DNA of 64,000 nt, taken from contig CP137864.1 in NCBI GenBank assembly GCA_034406715.1, positions 124,001 through 188,000 of the forward strand, read 5' to 3'. This document shows, piece after piece, positions 1-11,625 of the stretch (position 1 is its first letter; each line of letters begins with the position of its first letter). The stretch comes from Rhodotorula mucilaginosa. Lineage: Eukaryota > Basidiomycota > Microbotryomycetes > Sporidiobolales > Sporidiobolaceae. The position numbers and the translations under genes are program-made. The notes beneath the pieces were generated by a model that did no database searches, was not told the origin of the DNA, and was given only the letters and a program-made list of their open reading frames with translations.

Positions 1-1471
1 ACGTCGCCCAGAGTGCCGCAGCCAGCAGCACCAACGTCGCCCCTTTAGTCACCCTCCAGGGGCACACCGCCAACGTCACCTCGCTCGCGTGGCAGAACGA
101 GGCAAAGTGGCTCGTCTCGGGCAGCGAAGACGGCACCGTCAAGATCTGGGACGTGCGCACCTCGAGCCCGCAGAGGAACTATGCCCACCTCGCCTCGGTC
201 AACGACCTCGCCCTCCACTCGAACCAAGGCGAACTCATCTCGTGCGACCAGAACGGCGCCATCAAGGTCTGGGACCTCGGAGGCGACAGGTGCAGCCACG
301 AACTCGTGCGGTCCTTCTCTCTGTGATTTTGGCAATGGGAAGAACCCCGCGCTAACCCACCCACGCCCCGCGGACACAGCTGCCGGAAGAAGACGTCCCG
401 ATGCGGAGCGTCTCGATCGCTTCAGACGGATCGGCCCTCGTCGGCGGGAACCACAAGGTGCGCACGCCCGCACACCCGGTCTCTCTGGCTAATCTAATCC
501 CTTAGTCGACACCCCCGCAGGGCGTCGTCTACGTCTGGACGATCCAACCGGGGTTGGCCTTCACCGACTTGCAACCGAAAACGCGCTTCCAGGCCCACTC
601 GCGGTACCTGATCCGCGTCCTCATCTCGCCAGATACAAAGTCCGTTCTCGATCGTCGCCGTGCCGAATTTCAGGAGGAAGAGGGGGTGGGAAGGGCTTGG
701 CTGACAGACAGATGCGCGGACCCGCAGACAACTGGCGACCTGTTCGGCCGACACGACCATCAAGATCTGGACTCCGATCCTCCCTTCTCCCTCCTCCTCC
801 TCCTCCTCCCCCGTCCCCTCTCCCTCTCCCTCTCCCGCAGCAGCAGCAGCAGCAGATCCAGGCGGGGGCGGGACAACGTACGCGAGGGGAGGGGGAGGGA
901 TCGCCGACGGGACGGGTTACCAGTTGGATAAAGTCCTGCAAGGGCATCAGAGGTGGGTGTGGGATATGGCGTACAGCGCCGATTCAGCTTACCTCGTCTC
1001 GGGTGCGTCTCCCTCCCTCGCTCTCTCTCTCTGTCAGGGGTTGCTTCTCAGAATGAATGAGTGAGAGAGAGAGAGAAAAACTGACGGCGTCGAGAGAAAA
1101 TGAAAACAGCGAGCTCGGACCATACCGCGAGGTTGTGGGAACTCTCGAGCGGCACCACCGTCCGACAGGTGCGTTTTCGCGCCTCTCCTTTCCATGCTTG
1201 CTCTCTCGAAGGCGAACGCGAACGCGCACGATCCCCCCTCCCGTCTCGTCTCGTCTCGGACCCACTCTCAATAGAGAGAGCGTACACACAATCTCATCTC
1301 CGGCGACTCTCTCCGCGATTGTCGACCTTGAAAGAGAGATCCTCCCTCTGCTAACGCCCCCCCCCCCCCCCCCCCCCCCCCCCCGCGTCCCCTTTCCTCA
1401 CTCGCGCCGCGCAGTACTCGGCCCATCACAAAGCCTGCGTCTGCGTCGCCCTCAACGACAGCTCGGCATAG
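1..1471 (+). CDS. LST8: LST8, WD40 subunit of TOR complexes (5' end missing)
   Basis: Lst8 is a seven-bladed WD40 propeller that binds and stabilises the TOR kinase domain in TORC1 and TORC2. The window holds the later blades. Exons: <1..305, 380..457, 521..639, 728..1002, 1110..1168, 1415..1471, all in phase; stop TAG at 1469-1471. Seen: VSGSEDGTVKIWDVR, GELISCDQNGAIKVWDL, ATCSADTTIKIWTP, GHQRWVWDMAYSADSAYLVS, and a last blade ending CVCVALNDSSA. This order and wording match Lst8 of yeast and animals, not a generic WD40 protein. Oddities: exon 4 carries a Ser/Pro/Ala/Gly-rich insert of about 40 residues between two late blades, intron 3 uses donor GTCCGT, and intron 5 contains a 28-C tract. 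It ends 381 bp before ATE1, on the same strand. Confidence 0.93.
1357..1384. repeat. poly-C homopolymer (28 nt) inside LST8 intron 5
   Basis: An unbroken run of 28 C follows a CTAAC branch-point-like pentamer (1351-1355) and lies 30 nt before the AG at 1413-1414. It therefore sits where a polypyrimidine tract is expected. Its exact length may be a sequencing estimate. Confidence 0.9.
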
Positions 1472-4014
<2,543 letters not shown>

Positions 4015-4353
4015 GGGACGATGAGCAAGGCAAGAATCGAACCGAACCTCCCCTTCGGCTGCTCACTTACCTCCGCGCTTGTAGAGACGTAGCGCACACA
4101 CTACAGGCCGAGTAAAACTGAAAGAGATGAACGTCCAACAGAATTACAAGCAGATATGTACATGTGTTCTTGTATCGGAGCATGGAGATGAGATTGTACG
4201 GGTACTTGAATGTCGCGCTACACTCGAGACTCCGCCGCACTGATGGTGGATTACGATGGCGTCAAAACAACATGTTTTCCACGAGGAGAAAAAGAGGCGT
4301 AATGGGCACGGACAGGGTCAAGGGGGTGAAGGACAATTTGATGGAGGCCTCTC
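4015..4353. other. intergenic between convergent ATE1 and FAD enzyme genes
   Basis: These 339 bp lie between two stop codons facing each other. They presumably hold both 3' UTRs. No ORF of interest or RNA gene was recognised. Confidence 0.6.
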
Positions 4354-6713
4354 TTACTTGACGTTCCGGTTCGAGCCCTTCTTGTACCACTTGAAGTGCT
4401 CGAGGAGGAGGTACGACCGGAAGCACAACAGGGCGAAGCGGTCCTTCTCGAGCTCTTCCGGGTACTCGGCCCCGAGCGCATACGCGGCGGCCATTCCCGA
4501 AATGACGGCAACCTCGCTGTGTCGCAGCACCGCACCCTCGATCAGTTTCTGAGCTGACCTTGTAAAGAAGGCGGATGAGAGATGAAAAACTCACTGCGCG
4601 TTAACGAGCGTCCAGGCTGCGGCGTAGCGAGTTCGCTTCTTCCCCTGCAAGAGCCACATCCACGGGACGCAGCCGGCATAGTGCGTCCAGCCGTGGCACA
4701 GCTGATGCCACCAGTCTTCGCGGACTATAGGAGAGAGGCCGGGGTCAGCGTTTCGGCGCACAGGGCACGCGCTCGGTGACGATTTGGACGCACTAATCTT
4801 GTCCTTGCGGATCTCGTCCTTGGACCACAGGTGCTCGTGCTTCTTGTTGAGGAAGATCGTCTGTAGAATTGACGCGCAGGATGAGCCTTCAAACCGAGTC
4901 CAAACGCGAGAGAAAAATCGCCACCGTACCTGGAACGCGTGATCCTCGAACGGCTTGTCCTGCTCCTTGAGCTGGTACTGAAAGTTGCTGCAGTCGAAGC
5001 ACATCTCGAGCTTGGCCGGGTCGCCCGGATTGTTCTTGATGAGGTACATCGGCTTAAAGTCTTTCTTGCCAAAGTCGTACCGCTTCGACTCGTCGCGGTC
5101 GCCGAGCTTGGAGACGGCCAGCTCGGGCGGAAAGTCGACCTCGTACCATTTGCGCATGTACTCCGTGTCCTGTACGACCACAAAACGGGGTGAGTGACCG
5201 TTCTGAAAGCGAGCCCACGCAGCAAAGGAGCCCAACTCACGTTGTGCGTGACAGTGACATCGTCGCTCCATTTCGGCACGCCCAGGATCTTTTTCTCGAT
5301 CCACCTCGCCTTCTTGCCCAACATCTCTTTCGCCGTATCCGCCAAGACACACAAGACGAGTTCGTCGTACTCTTCCTCCTTCTCGGGCAAGTCCTGATCC
5401 GCGCCACTCGGGTTGTGGTGATCCGGCTGCGGACGTCGCGCGCGGGTGGTCACGCGGACACCCTTCGAAGAGCGCTCGAGGACTGCCGTCACTTCAGTGT
5501 TGAGGCGGACATTGACGCCACGCGCTTCGAGTTGGTGCTGCCAGTCGGTGTAGAACTCGGTCTCTTTCGGGAAGACCTGCGGCGTGAAGGGCGAGTCAGC
5601 CCCGCCGTTGCAAGACTAACACGACGGAGACCACGCACGACCATCGGCGGCAAGTTGCTCGAGAGCGCTTTGTCGTCGACCGGGTACCCTGTTGGTCAGC
5701 GATGATGGGGAGAGAGATGGTCAACCCTCCGCTGGAGCACTCCGATCTAGCAAGGCTTTGGAGGACTCACACATTCCGTAAGTGGGCGAGGTGTAGAGTC
5801 GCTCCATCATTATAGAAGGGAGGTCGGGAGTAGCGTTGCCGGTCCCGAGGAAAAGTGCGAGACTGCGTCGTGGCGCCAGGGCATGTTTAGCACGAAAACG
5901 CGCAGGTACGATCGGTCGAGGAGATTCAGACATACGCAGGGTAGATCATAAAGTTCATGAAGCTATTTTAGATGACTCGGGTGAGCGTCGTATCGTTCAA
6001 GGCGGAGTGCGGACGGGAAGCGGACGCACTCGTCGGAGAAGAGGAACATTTTGAGCGTGACCTTGATCGGGATGAGCGCAACTTTCGAGCGTTCAGACAG
6101 GAGAGATAGTCAGATAATGTGCCAATTGTGAGAACGGACAGGAAAGGATGGCCCACAGAACAGCTCGAACCAGCGCATAATCTTGATGGCCCATTTGAAG
6201 CGCTTGATTTCCTTGGCGTGCTTCTCGAGCAACTGCGTCGGGAAGACGTTGGTCCAGAAGTGGTCGTCCTTGCCGAACGAGACTTGCAGCTCGACTCTGT
6301 GAGCGTGGAGGGTGAGTCTTCAAGAGCGATTTCATGAAAGCAGGTCGGAGGGGACTGACGGCTTTGCTTCGGTGTTGCGCTCCTTGAACATGTGGAACGT
6401 ATGATGATAGATGTAAGATCCGCTGTGTGGATCGGCAAGTCGAACCTTTATCAGTGCCCAGCCTGTATCATGGGATCGAAGCACTCCTCCTCCTGCAAAC
6501 TGACCCTTGCACGCCCTGGTTCATCCACGACGCGCCAAACTGTTTCTCGTCGATATCGATCGAGAACGCCTGTCCGCCGCAATAGTCCTGCGCCTCGACG
6601 AGCGTCACCTCGAAGCGGTCGGGATGCTTGGAGAGTTGTTCGGCGCAACTCATGCCGGCTGCACCGGCGCCGACGACGAGGACTCGCTTCGGGGTTCTCG
6701 ATTTCGGTGCCAT
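4354..6713 (-). CDS. FAD-dependent amine-oxidase-like oxidoreductase
   Basis: This is a soluble flavoenzyme of the amine oxidase/protoporphyrinogen-oxidase fold; its substrate is not evident. Twelve exons in coding order: 6713..6505, 6422..6360, 6296..6157, 6081..6015, 5962..5936, 5862..5771, 5688..5642, 5576..5241, 5169..4930, 4860..4794, 4724..4595, 4558..4354; 540 aa. The N-terminus has the dinucleotide-binding motif GAGAAG (15-20) followed by LVEAQDYCGGQAF, then WMNQGVQGGSYIYHHTF, FLGTGNATPDLPSIMMERL and, near the C-terminus, an FAD-closing segment TRYAAAWTLVN...EVAVISGMAAAYALG. Only a 27-nt exon (5936..5962) joins SDECVRFP to MIYPALALFLG. The last intron (4559..4594) would be just 36 nt, so that junction is the least certain. 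Introns 4725..4793 and 4861..4929 are multiples of three without stops. Confidence 0.82.
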
Positions 6714-7010
6714 GTTCTGAAGCTCGTAAATGGTAACAGAGGCAAGAGTGAGAGCGTCGCACGACTCGCTCGCTCGCCGCTTTTCTTAATGCGCTGCTCG
6801 CCGCGATCGAGGAACGTCACTCGGCGCCGCCGATCACAGCACCTCCCCTCAGCTGTCTCATCACTCGTCCAGCTTTCACATGCTTCGTTCTCGTCGCGCG
6901 TGCCGTTCGACTCTCGTGCGCACCCTGGTGCGCCGCCTAACACTTCCATATGTACGGTAGGCAGTGCTGGCATCTTGCACGAGATTTCTCCTTCACATGT
7001 ACAACCGTCT
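6714..7010. other. intergenic, FAD enzyme promoter side
   Basis: These 297 bp lie between the start of the FAD enzyme and the stop of the next minus-strand gene. No separate gene was seen. Confidence 0.5.
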
Positions 7011-9218
7011 TCAGTACCCAGGCTCGTTCCCCGATTCCTCCGAGGATCCGGACCCTGCGTGATCCCCAACAGCAGCGAGTGAACGACGCAACAGCGTCCC
7101 CGCCTCTGCCAGCCTCGCCGCCAGTACTTCCACCTCTATGACCGAGTCCGCTTTACCGTCCGAGTCTGCCAAGCGAAGGAACGCCGAGATGTGCTCCTGG
7201 AGAGATTGCAAACGCCGTCGGACTTGATCCGTGTCTGATCTGCGTGGTGGGGGAGGAGTTTGGGTCCGAGTCGGTCCCGGGTCGACTTGAGGTGGTGCTT
7301 GGAAAGGGGACGGAGGAGAGTGATGATTGTGGTGGACATTTCCGGCGAAGGGAGAGGCACCGTCCTCGGTCGGTGAAAGGGTCCATTCGGCTGCACGATC
7401 GATGACTTGAGCATCTCGTACGGTGGCCGCCGGTCTCGTTTCAACGTAGGAAGAAGCCGCGAGTGTCCCGCTAGGTGAAGACGTGGGTTTTCGCGAGATG
7501 CGTCGTGGCATCGGTCCGCGGGTCGGAGACCTGAAGCGCCGGTGTAAACATCAGCACGCAAACCCAACCAGAGGAAATCGCTCAAACACAACCGGGACTC
7601 ACTTCTGGATCGACGCGTACGAGATGATGGACTCGTCCGAATCCGCCCGGAGAGGCGGAAGCTCCGCCAAGGAGGTACGCGTCCGCAACGGCTCGGGAAC
7701 AGGTCGTCGAGGCGACGAGTTTGTCCTTTCAGAGGGAGAGCGGGTCGAGGAGCGGTCTCGGTCCGGCGAGTTGTTCTTAGAGGAGGAGGGAGCTGTGACG
7801 TCCGAGGAAGTTCCTGAGGAAGCGGGCTGCTGGTCCGACTCGGACGGCCGTGACATCGAATTCTCACTGATCGAGAAGGTGTCCTGGCGCTTTTGCACGG
7901 GTGCGCCAAAGTCATCGTGCGCGTCGCTCGTACCTGCAGCAGCGAGTACCTCCTCCTCGAACGAGGCGTCCCCTTTGCGCTTCGGATCCTCGAGCAATCC
8001 GTTCTCGTGCGGCGAGTGACGGGTCGAATCGTTCGGCGTCTCCGCCCCCGTCATCGACTTGCGGGCTCGCTTGTTCTTCCCGTCCGACGTTTGAGCGGCG
8101 GCTGCCGTCCGAGTTGGAGGGATGTTGGCGATCATGGGAGGAATGAGCAAAGGAGTCAAATCGAACGGGAGCATCTGGGGCGGCGGCAGGGGCGGCGGGG
8201 GGTCGGAAAAATCGTGAGAAGCGCGAGTCTTCGGAGACGATTTGCTGCTGCCAGTGCTGGCTCTCGCTCTTCCCCCTCCTCCGCCGCCACTCGGACGCGC
8301 CTTGCGACCGAGACTGCCGAGCAACAAATTCGTGCTCGACTTTGAATTCCGGAGCGTCGTCAGGCCAACGGCTCCTCCTCCTCCTCCTCCTGATCCTTCT
8401 GATACCAAGTCGCCGTGACTGCGATTTGTCGTCGTCGAGGCTCGCAGACGACGACGAAGTTTGCTCGTGAGTGATGACGACGATTTCGATTCGCCAGCAC
8501 CGACTGCAACGGGATCGAGCGAGAACGACGACGACGAAGCCGGCTGATTCATCCAGGGGGGAGGCTCGCAGTTGAGGATGTCTGCTCTCTCAAGCTAACG
8601 GCGGTCAGTGAGTGGTCCTTTGAGCAGAGAAAGGCGCGGCGAGACTCGTACCGAGCAGGGACTCTTTCTTCGGCCCTCGATTCCGGCGCCCGTACCCTAA
8701 CTCGTCCAGCTCGTCGTCATCATCGTCATCCGGCAGCACGTCGTCATCATCTTTGAGCGGAACGGACCGAGCGGTCTCGAGTGCGAGAGGAGGTCGAGCG
8801 AGTGAATGGGCAGGTGGATTTAGTGATCGCGAGAGCGACCCTGAGCGAGCCGCGTCACGCTCTTTCGCCCCTTTTGCAGTTCCGTTGCCCGATTGACTGG
8901 ACTGCGACTGACTGGACGAGGACGACACCGCCGCCGCCGTTGGTGGTGCGAGGGTCTGTGTTGAAGAGGAAGCTGCGCCTGAAGAGGAAGACGGTGGCGA
9001 CGAGTCTTTGGTGGCGTAGAACGCCATGGCTTGTTCGAGCTGACTGGCCTGTTTAGTCGGCAGTCGGAGAGTGAGTCTAGGAAAGAACAGCATAGCGGCG
9101 AGAAGGAGGAGGAGGAGCGAGCGCAGGCAGCGACAGCGAGGGGAAGTCCGAGGAGGGAGGGAAGTCGGCGCTCTCTCGATTGACTTACGAGGATTTGAGC
9201 TGAAGTCGGTCGTGGCAT
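7011..9218 (-). CDS. Ser/Pro-rich protein of unknown function
   Basis: I do not recognise the family. Exons in coding order: 9218..9189, 9048..8652, 8581..7603, 7530..7011; 641 aa. The start MPRPTSAQIL and the junction into ASQLEQAMAFYATKD are supported by a GTAAGT donor and a CAG acceptor. Seen: Ser/Gln-rich stretches, an acidic Asp run (about 100-110), a short motif GPKKESLLDILNCEPPPW spanning exons 2-3, several Gly and Ser runs, a Pro-rich PPPPLPPPQ segment, many Ser-Pro sites, and a C-terminal helix with leucines (VRRRLQSLQEHISAFLRL). No membrane segment was seen. The composition suggests a largely disordered scaffold or regulator, which is inference. It shares a divergent upstream region of about 460 bp with MET2. 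Confidence 0.7.
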
Positions 9219-9682
9219 GCGACGTGCCCTAGATTCGGCAGGATCTGAGATAGCAGAGAACAGAGAAAGAGAGAAAGAGCAGGAGCGCCGGAACAAGGGT
9301 CCCCCGACTCGGAAAGAGGAGCGTGAGAGGGGGAGCGTGCACGATGACGGATTGAGCCAGCGCGCAGGTTCGAGCGCGGCATGGGCAGAGGGTCCCAAAT
9401 GAATGGCCCGAATTGGGCCCGAATAGCACATAGTCTAAGCAGTGAACGCAAGGCTCGAAGTAGGGGACCGGTGGCAAGTTGGCCGCGGCGTCTCTGGGCA
9501 GGAGCAGAGATGAGGGCTTCGAGTTGCGGGCATGCCAGCAATAGCTCTGATCAATTGGGCATGGCTAGCGATGCGTTCAGTGCACGGACGAGGATGAGGT
9601 CGAGGTTCAAGTTGCCGCTCCGGAGTTTTTGACTCTGCCAACCGACTTCTCCCTCTCTCTCTCCCTACGCACACTCGACGAG
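9219..9682. promoter_or_regulatory. divergent promoter region, unknown gene / MET2
   Basis: These 464 bp separate two start codons pointing away from each other. A CT-rich tract at about 9646-9667 sits just before the MET2 ATG, a common leader in this window. No TATA-like element stood out. Confidence 0.5.
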
Positions 9683-11221
9683 ATGGCTGGCCCGACCGTG
9701 ACGATCCATCCACCGGGTTCCGTCCCTCGCCTCGCCGACAACCGCTTCAGCCGCCTGATCCCGAGCCAGTCGGTCGCCGTCGTGTCCGACTTTACTCTCG
9801 AGAGCGGCGTCTCCCTCACCGACGTCTCGGTCGGGTTCAGGACCTGGGGGAAACTCAACGACACCAAGGACAATGTCATGGTCATCTGCCACGCCTTGAC
9901 CGGCAGCAGCGACGTCGAAGACTGGTGGGGACCCTTGCTCGGTCCCTCGCACGCCTTTGACCCGTCGCGCTACTTTATCTTTTGCGCCAACGTGACCGGC
10001 TCTCCGTACGGCACCGCCTCGCCCGTCACTCGGAACCCGTTCCGCCAGGATGGAGGCTGGTGGGGGCCCGAGTTCCCAGCCACCACCGTCAGGGACGACG
10101 TCCGCCTGCACAAGATCTTGCTCGACCACCTCGGCGTAAACACGGTCGCCGTCGTCATCGGCGGTTCCATGGGCGGCATGGCCGTCCTCGAGTGGCCCTT
10201 GACCACCCCCAAGGGATACGTCCGCAACATTTGCCCGATCGCGACTTCGGCGAGGCACTCGGCGTGGGGCATCTCGTGGGGCGAAGCGCAGCGCCAGTCC
10301 ATCTACTCAGACCCGGACTATGAATCGGGCTGGTACGCCCCCGACGGGCAAGGGCCGAAACGCGGCTTGGCGGCAGCGAGGATGGCCGCCCTCTTGACGT
10401 ACCGCTCGCGCGACTCGTTCGAGTCCCGCTTCGGTCGCAAGGAGATCGATTCCGACTCGGAGAGTGTCGGAGCGGGTGGAGTCGGAGCCAAGAAACTCGC
10501 CAAGCGGCTCGGCGCCGTCGTCGGGAGGGGCAAGGTCACGGACGCGTTGGGCTTGCCGCGGACGCCGGCAGAACGGGCCGAGGCGGTCCACAACGACGGA
10601 CACCAACCGTTCGCGGGCGCTTCGAGACCGGCTTCTCCCCCTCCCGCTACCTCCACCAACGGGAACGGACCGTCGTCGTCCCCGCCGTCCGCCTCCTCGC
10701 TGCCGTTGACTCCGAACGGCGACCCCTTGCCGCCCCCGTCGCCGCCCTCGATCTTTTCCGCCCAGTCCTACTTGCGCTACCAAGGGGACAAATTTGTCTC
10801 TCGATTCGACGCCAACTGCTACATCCACCTGACGCGCAAAATGGACGCCCACGACGTCGGCCGGAACCGACCCGCTCACCCACCCCCCTTGTCGCTCGTC
10901 CCCGCCGGCGCGCTCGTCATCGCCATCTCGACAGACGGCTTGTTCACCCTGACGGAACAACGCGAACTCGCCGCGTCGATGCCGGACGCCGAACTGGTCG
11001 TGATCGACTCGCCGGACGGGCACGACGGTTTCTTGCTCGAGTTTGAACAGATCAACGAACACGTGCTCCGGTTCTTGCATGCGAGGTTGCCGCACGTGTA
11101 CGAGGGGGAACCGCTCGTCCAGGACGTCGAGGGCGACGCCGACAACAAGGGGTTCGAGGTGAAAAAGGCGAGCCTGTTTGGCGAGGCCGAGGGCGAAGAC
11201 CAGGACATTACGCGCTGGTGA
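9683..11221 (+). CDS. MET2: homoserine O-acetyltransferase (Met2/MetX)
   Basis: The enzyme acetylates L-homoserine with acetyl-CoA, the committed step toward homocysteine and methionine in fungi. Single exon, 512 aa from the ATG at 9683. The frame is open upstream to 9629, but this start follows a CT-rich leader and best fits the family. The alpha/beta-hydrolase core shows the nucleophile elbow GGSMGG (160-165, Ser162), NVTGSPYGTASPVTRNPF, an acid at Asp418 (ISTDGLF) and a base at His447 (SPDGHDGF), the expected catalytic triad. The His is followed by FLLEFEQINEHVLRFL. A low-complexity Ser/Pro/Ala insert of about 60 residues (roughly 310-360) interrupts the lid region, longer than in bacterial MetX. 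It is one of the few intronless genes here. Confidence 0.95.
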   Translation: MAGPTVTIHPPGSVPRLADNRFSRLIPSQSVAVVSDFTLESGVSLTDVSVGFRTWGKLNDTKDNVMVICHALTGSSDVEDWWGPLLGPSHAFDPSRYFIFCANVTGSPYGTASPVTRNPFRQDGGWWGPEFPATTVRDDVRLHKILLDHLGVNTVAVVIGGSMGGMAVLEWPLTTPKGYVRNICPIATSARHSAWGISWGEAQRQSIYSDPDYESGWYAPDGQGPKRGLAAARMAALLTYRSRDSFESRFGRKEIDSDSESVGAGGVGAKKLAKRLGAVVGRGKVTDALGLPRTPAERAEAVHNDGHQPFAGASRPASPPPATSTNGNGPSSSPPSASSLPLTPNGDPLPPPSPPSIFSAQSYLRYQGDKFVSRFDANCYIHLTRKMDAHDVGRNRPAHPPPLSLVPAGALVIAISTDGLFTLTEQRELAASMPDAELVVIDSPDGHDGFLLEFEQINEHVLRFLHARLPHVYEGEPLVQDVEGDADNKGFEVKKASLFGEAEGEDQDITRW

Positions 11222-11625
11222 AGAGCGTCTCCCTGTCTGAAGAGTATGTTTCGAGGACCGCTCATTTTTTACAATCCAACTTGTCGTTGTACACTCTGCA
11301 ATTCAACTTGACCCACTCTGGCTAGTTGTGCGTCGGCCGAGAGCGCGGACCGCTCGCCTCGCTCGCTCTTCGCCGAAGGAACTTTCTTTTAATTTTCGCC
11401 ACTTGCTCGCCTTGCTGCAGATCCCTCGATCACAGACACGCAGCAGTACAGTCACAGCTTGACACTTCCCGCCAACTGGCTTCCCTCTGCCGGTGTCCAA
11501 GACTCGCCACCATCGTTGGCCGCCTGAACAACGCGTCATCATTTCCCCGATCGCAGCGAGCAGCAGTCGTCTCCCTCGTCCCAGTTTACACCTGCAGGTG
11601 GTCGAGCACTGCGAGCGAGGCCAGT
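11222..11625. other. intergenic, MET2 to cryptochrome
   Basis: These 404 bp lie between genes on the same strand and carry an AT-richer patch just after the MET2 stop. They presumably hold the MET2 terminator and the cryptochrome promoter. Confidence 0.5.

Noticed and set aside
4020-4080. Possible tRNA because of GAATCGAACC-like text
   Set aside because: No paired acceptor stem, anticodon arm or A-box at the right distance on either strand.
10307-11095. A 262-codon minus-strand frame
   Set aside because: It is an antisense shadow of MET2, whose catalytic residues are all in the plus frame.
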